From contig CAVXNC010000021.1 in NCBI GenBank assembly GCA_963762865.1, positions 1 through 64,000 on the forward strand: DNA of 64,000 nt, read 5' to 3'. Shown piece by piece: positions 62,450 through 64,000 of the stretch. A program made the translations under genes and the position numbers. Every line of letters starts with the position of its first letter. Within the stretch, counting starts at the first letter, position 1. Under the pieces are notes generated by a model. It was not told where the DNA came from, made no database searches, and was given only the letters and a program-made list of their open reading frames with translations. The DNA comes from DATHAP01 sp963762865 (lineage in GTDB: Bacteria > Actinomycetota > Actinomycetes > JACCUZ01).

Positions 62450-63841
62450 GTGCGGACAGCCCACGACGTGGAGACGGTGCGCGCTGCCGAGCAGGTGCTG
62501 CTCGACTCCTTGCCGGACGGCACGCTGATGCAGCGCGCGGCCGCCGGCCTCGCGACGGTGTGCGCCGACCTGCTGCCGCGGGTCTACGGCGCGCGCATCG
62601 TCCTGCTGGTCGGCAGCGGCAACAACGGCGGCGACGCGCTCTTCGCCGGAGCGCGGCTGGCGGCCCGCGGCGCACGGGTCGACGCGGTGCTGCTCTCCGA
62701 CCGGGTGCACGAGGACGGACTCGCGGCGCTGCGCCGCAGCGGTGGTCGGGTCGTCGACGCGGTGCCGCGACGCGCGGACCTCGTCATCGACGGGATCCTC
62801 GGCATCGGCGGGCACGGCGGACTGCGGGCGGAAGCGGCGACCGTCGTGAGGGGCCTGCCCGAGGCCTGGGTAGTCGCAGTCGACGTGCCGAGCGGTGTCG
62901 ACGCGTCGACCGGCGAGGTCGACGGCGTCGCGGTCCGCGCCGACGTCACCGTGACCTTCGGGACGCTGAAGCCCGGGCTGCTGGTGGACCCCGGCGCGGA
63001 GCACGCGGGTGTCGTCGAGCTCGTCGACATCGGCCTCGACCTGCCCGCGGCGTCCGTCGAGGTGCTGCAGGCCGCGGACGTCGCGGCGCTCCTGCCGAGA
63101 CCGGTGCGCGAGTCGGACAAGTACCGCCGCGGAGTGGTCGGCGTCGCCGCCGGTTCGGACCACTACACCGGCGCTGCGGTCCTGTGCACCGGCGGCGCGG
63201 TCCGCGGTGGTGCCGGGATGGTGCGGTACGTCGGGGCCGACGAGCCGGCCGCGCTGGTGCGCGCGGCCTGGCCGGAGGTCGTCGTCGGCGGCGGACGGGT
63301 GCAGGCCTGGACGGTCGGGTCCGGCGGCGGTGGTGACGCGGCCGACCGGCTGGCCGATGCGGTCGGCGACGGGATGCCGGTCGTCGTCGACGCCGACGCG
63401 ATCACGGCGGTGGCCGAGCTGGACCGGACAGCCGGCGCCCCGCTCCTGCTGACCCCGCACGCCGGCGAGCTCGCCCGGCTGGTCGGCGCGGACCGCGACG
63501 ACGTGGAGGCCCGCCGGCTGCACCACGCCCGTGCCGCTGCCAAGGACCTGGACGCCGTGGTCCTCCTCAAGGGCTCGACGACGGTCGTCGCCCGGCCGGA
63601 CGGCGTGGTGCGGGTCAACCCCACCGGCACACCAGCGCTGGCCACCGCAGGCTCAGGCGACGTGCTCGCCGGGCTCTGCGGCGCGCTGCTCGCCGGCGGG
63701 CTGGACCCCTTCGACGCCGGGTCGGTCGGCGCCTGGCTGCACGGGCTGGCCGGCCGGCTCGCCGCGGAGGGCGGCCGCCCGGTCTCCGCCGTGGACGTGC
63801 TCGCGGCCCTCCCGGACGCGGTTGGCAGACTGACCACATGA
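62450..63841 (+). CDS. nnr: Bifunctional NAD(P)H-hydrate epimerase / ADP-dependent dehydratase
   Basis: 463 residues from GTG 62450. The N-terminal YjeF_N epimerase domain has LLVGSGNNGGDALFAGARLA and VVAVDVPSGVDASTGEVDGV. The C-terminal carbohydrate-kinase-like dehydratase has LLLTPHAGELARLVGADRDD, VVLLKGSTTVVARPDGVVRV and the ATP/ADP site ATAGSGDVLAGLCGAL. Together they repair hydrated NAD(P)H. It overlaps the alr start by 4 nt (ATGA). Confidence 0.97.
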   Translation: MRTAHDVETVRAAEQVLLDSLPDGTLMQRAAAGLATVCADLLPRVYGARIVLLVGSGNNGGDALFAGARLAARGARVDAVLLSDRVHEDGLAALRRSGGRVVDAVPRRADLVIDGILGIGGHGGLRAEAATVVRGLPEAWVVAVDVPSGVDASTGEVDGVAVRADVTVTFGTLKPGLLVDPGAEHAGVVELVDIGLDLPAASVEVLQAADVAALLPRPVRESDKYRRGVVGVAAGSDHYTGAAVLCTGGAVRGGAGMVRYVGADEPAALVRAAWPEVVVGGGRVQAWTVGSGGGGDAADRLADAVGDGMPVVVDADAITAVAELDRTAGAPLLLTPHAGELARLVGADRDDVEARRLHHARAAAKDLDAVVLLKGSTTVVARPDGVVRVNPTGTPALATAGSGDVLAGLCGALLAGGLDPFDAGSVGAWLHGLAGRLAAEGGRPVSAVDVLAALPDAVGRLTT

Positions 63842-64000
63842 CCCTCCCGGTGCCGGCCGACGACCCGTCGCGGCGGCACGCACAGGCCACGGTCGACCTG
63901 GCGGCGATCCGCGACAACGTGTCCGCCCTGCGGGCCCGCACGACCGCCGACGTGCTGGCCGTGGTGAAGGCCGACGCCTACGGTCACGGCCTGCTGCCCT
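63838..64000 (+). CDS. alr: Alanine racemase, N-terminal fragment
   Basis: The first 54 codons from ATG 63838 are inside the window; the rest lies beyond 64000. It reads HAQATVDLAAIRDNVSALRA and LAVVKADAYGHGLLP. K44 in VVKADAYGHG is the pyridoxal-phosphate lysine. The enzyme supplies D-alanine for peptidoglycan. The nnr-alr order is common in actinobacteria. Confidence 0.95.
   Translation, partial: MTLPVPADDPSRRHAQATVDLAAIRDNVSALRARTTADVLAVVKADAYGHGLLP

Overview
The window is high-GC DNA (roughly 70% by eye) with many GTG and TTG starts, tight start-stop overlaps and Shine-Dalgarno sites of the AGGAGG type. Gene content and order point to an actinomycete, most likely of the Nocardioidaceae/Propionibacteriales type (inference from synteny; no 16S gene is present). 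It holds the chromosomal transcription-translation core: secE-nusG-rplKA-rplJL, rpoBC, the str operon, the S10, spc and alpha operons, rplM-rpsI, and then a cell-wall precursor and cofactor block.

Layout. 1-5,081: end of htpX, yajQ, a secreted protein, and a divergent PspC-domain sensor kinase/LuxR regulator pair facing a PspC membrane protein, with three copies of CACCTGAT between them. 5,138-7,746: tRNA-Tyr with a strong terminator, a two-gene insertion (EACC1-like protein plus a caspase-like protease on a membrane-anchored stalk), then tRNA-Thr and tRNA-Met. 7,833-12,557: rpmG, hadA, hadB, murB, add, an aspartate aminotransferase and tRNA-Trp. 12,642-17,355: secE, nusG, rplK, rplA, a lipoprotein-like gene, the L10 leader, rplJ and rplL. 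17,658-18,048: the first 60 or so codons of an Mkl-type ABC ATPase joined to the tail of an Mce-associated protein, which looks like loss of an mce operon from the sequence. 18,356-31,171: rpoB, rpoC, a DUF4190-like protein, rpsL, rpsG, fusA, tuf. 31,457-43,145: S10 and spc operons through secY and adk. 43,203-48,360: map, a DUF1707 protein, rpmJ, rpsM, rpsK, rpsD, rpoA, rplQ; infA, expected before rpmJ, is not there. 48,384-51,633: truA, a uridine-kinase-like ATPase, an ABC-F protein. 51,717-54,904: a secreted GH13 alpha-glucan hydrolase. 55,138-64,000: rplM, rpsI, glmM, coaA (reverse), glmS, a PhoX-like Tat substrate, acpS, nnr and the start of alr.

Reading frames are intact from 18 kb to 51 kb apart from one break near 26.2 kb. 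They are repeatedly broken at 8.1-16.8 kb, 51.8-54.4 kb and 60.2-61.5 kb, even in essential genes (secE, nusG, rplK, rplA, rplJ, murB, glmS). I read most of these as sequencing or assembly indels. The genes are listed as pseudogene only because the printed sequence cannot be translated straight through.

Most of the window is housekeeping. The accessory candidate is the EACC1-caspase pair between two tRNA loci. The most unusual non-coding signals are the branched RNA structure upstream of rpsM, the structured S10 leader and the repeated octamer in the PspC intergenic region.
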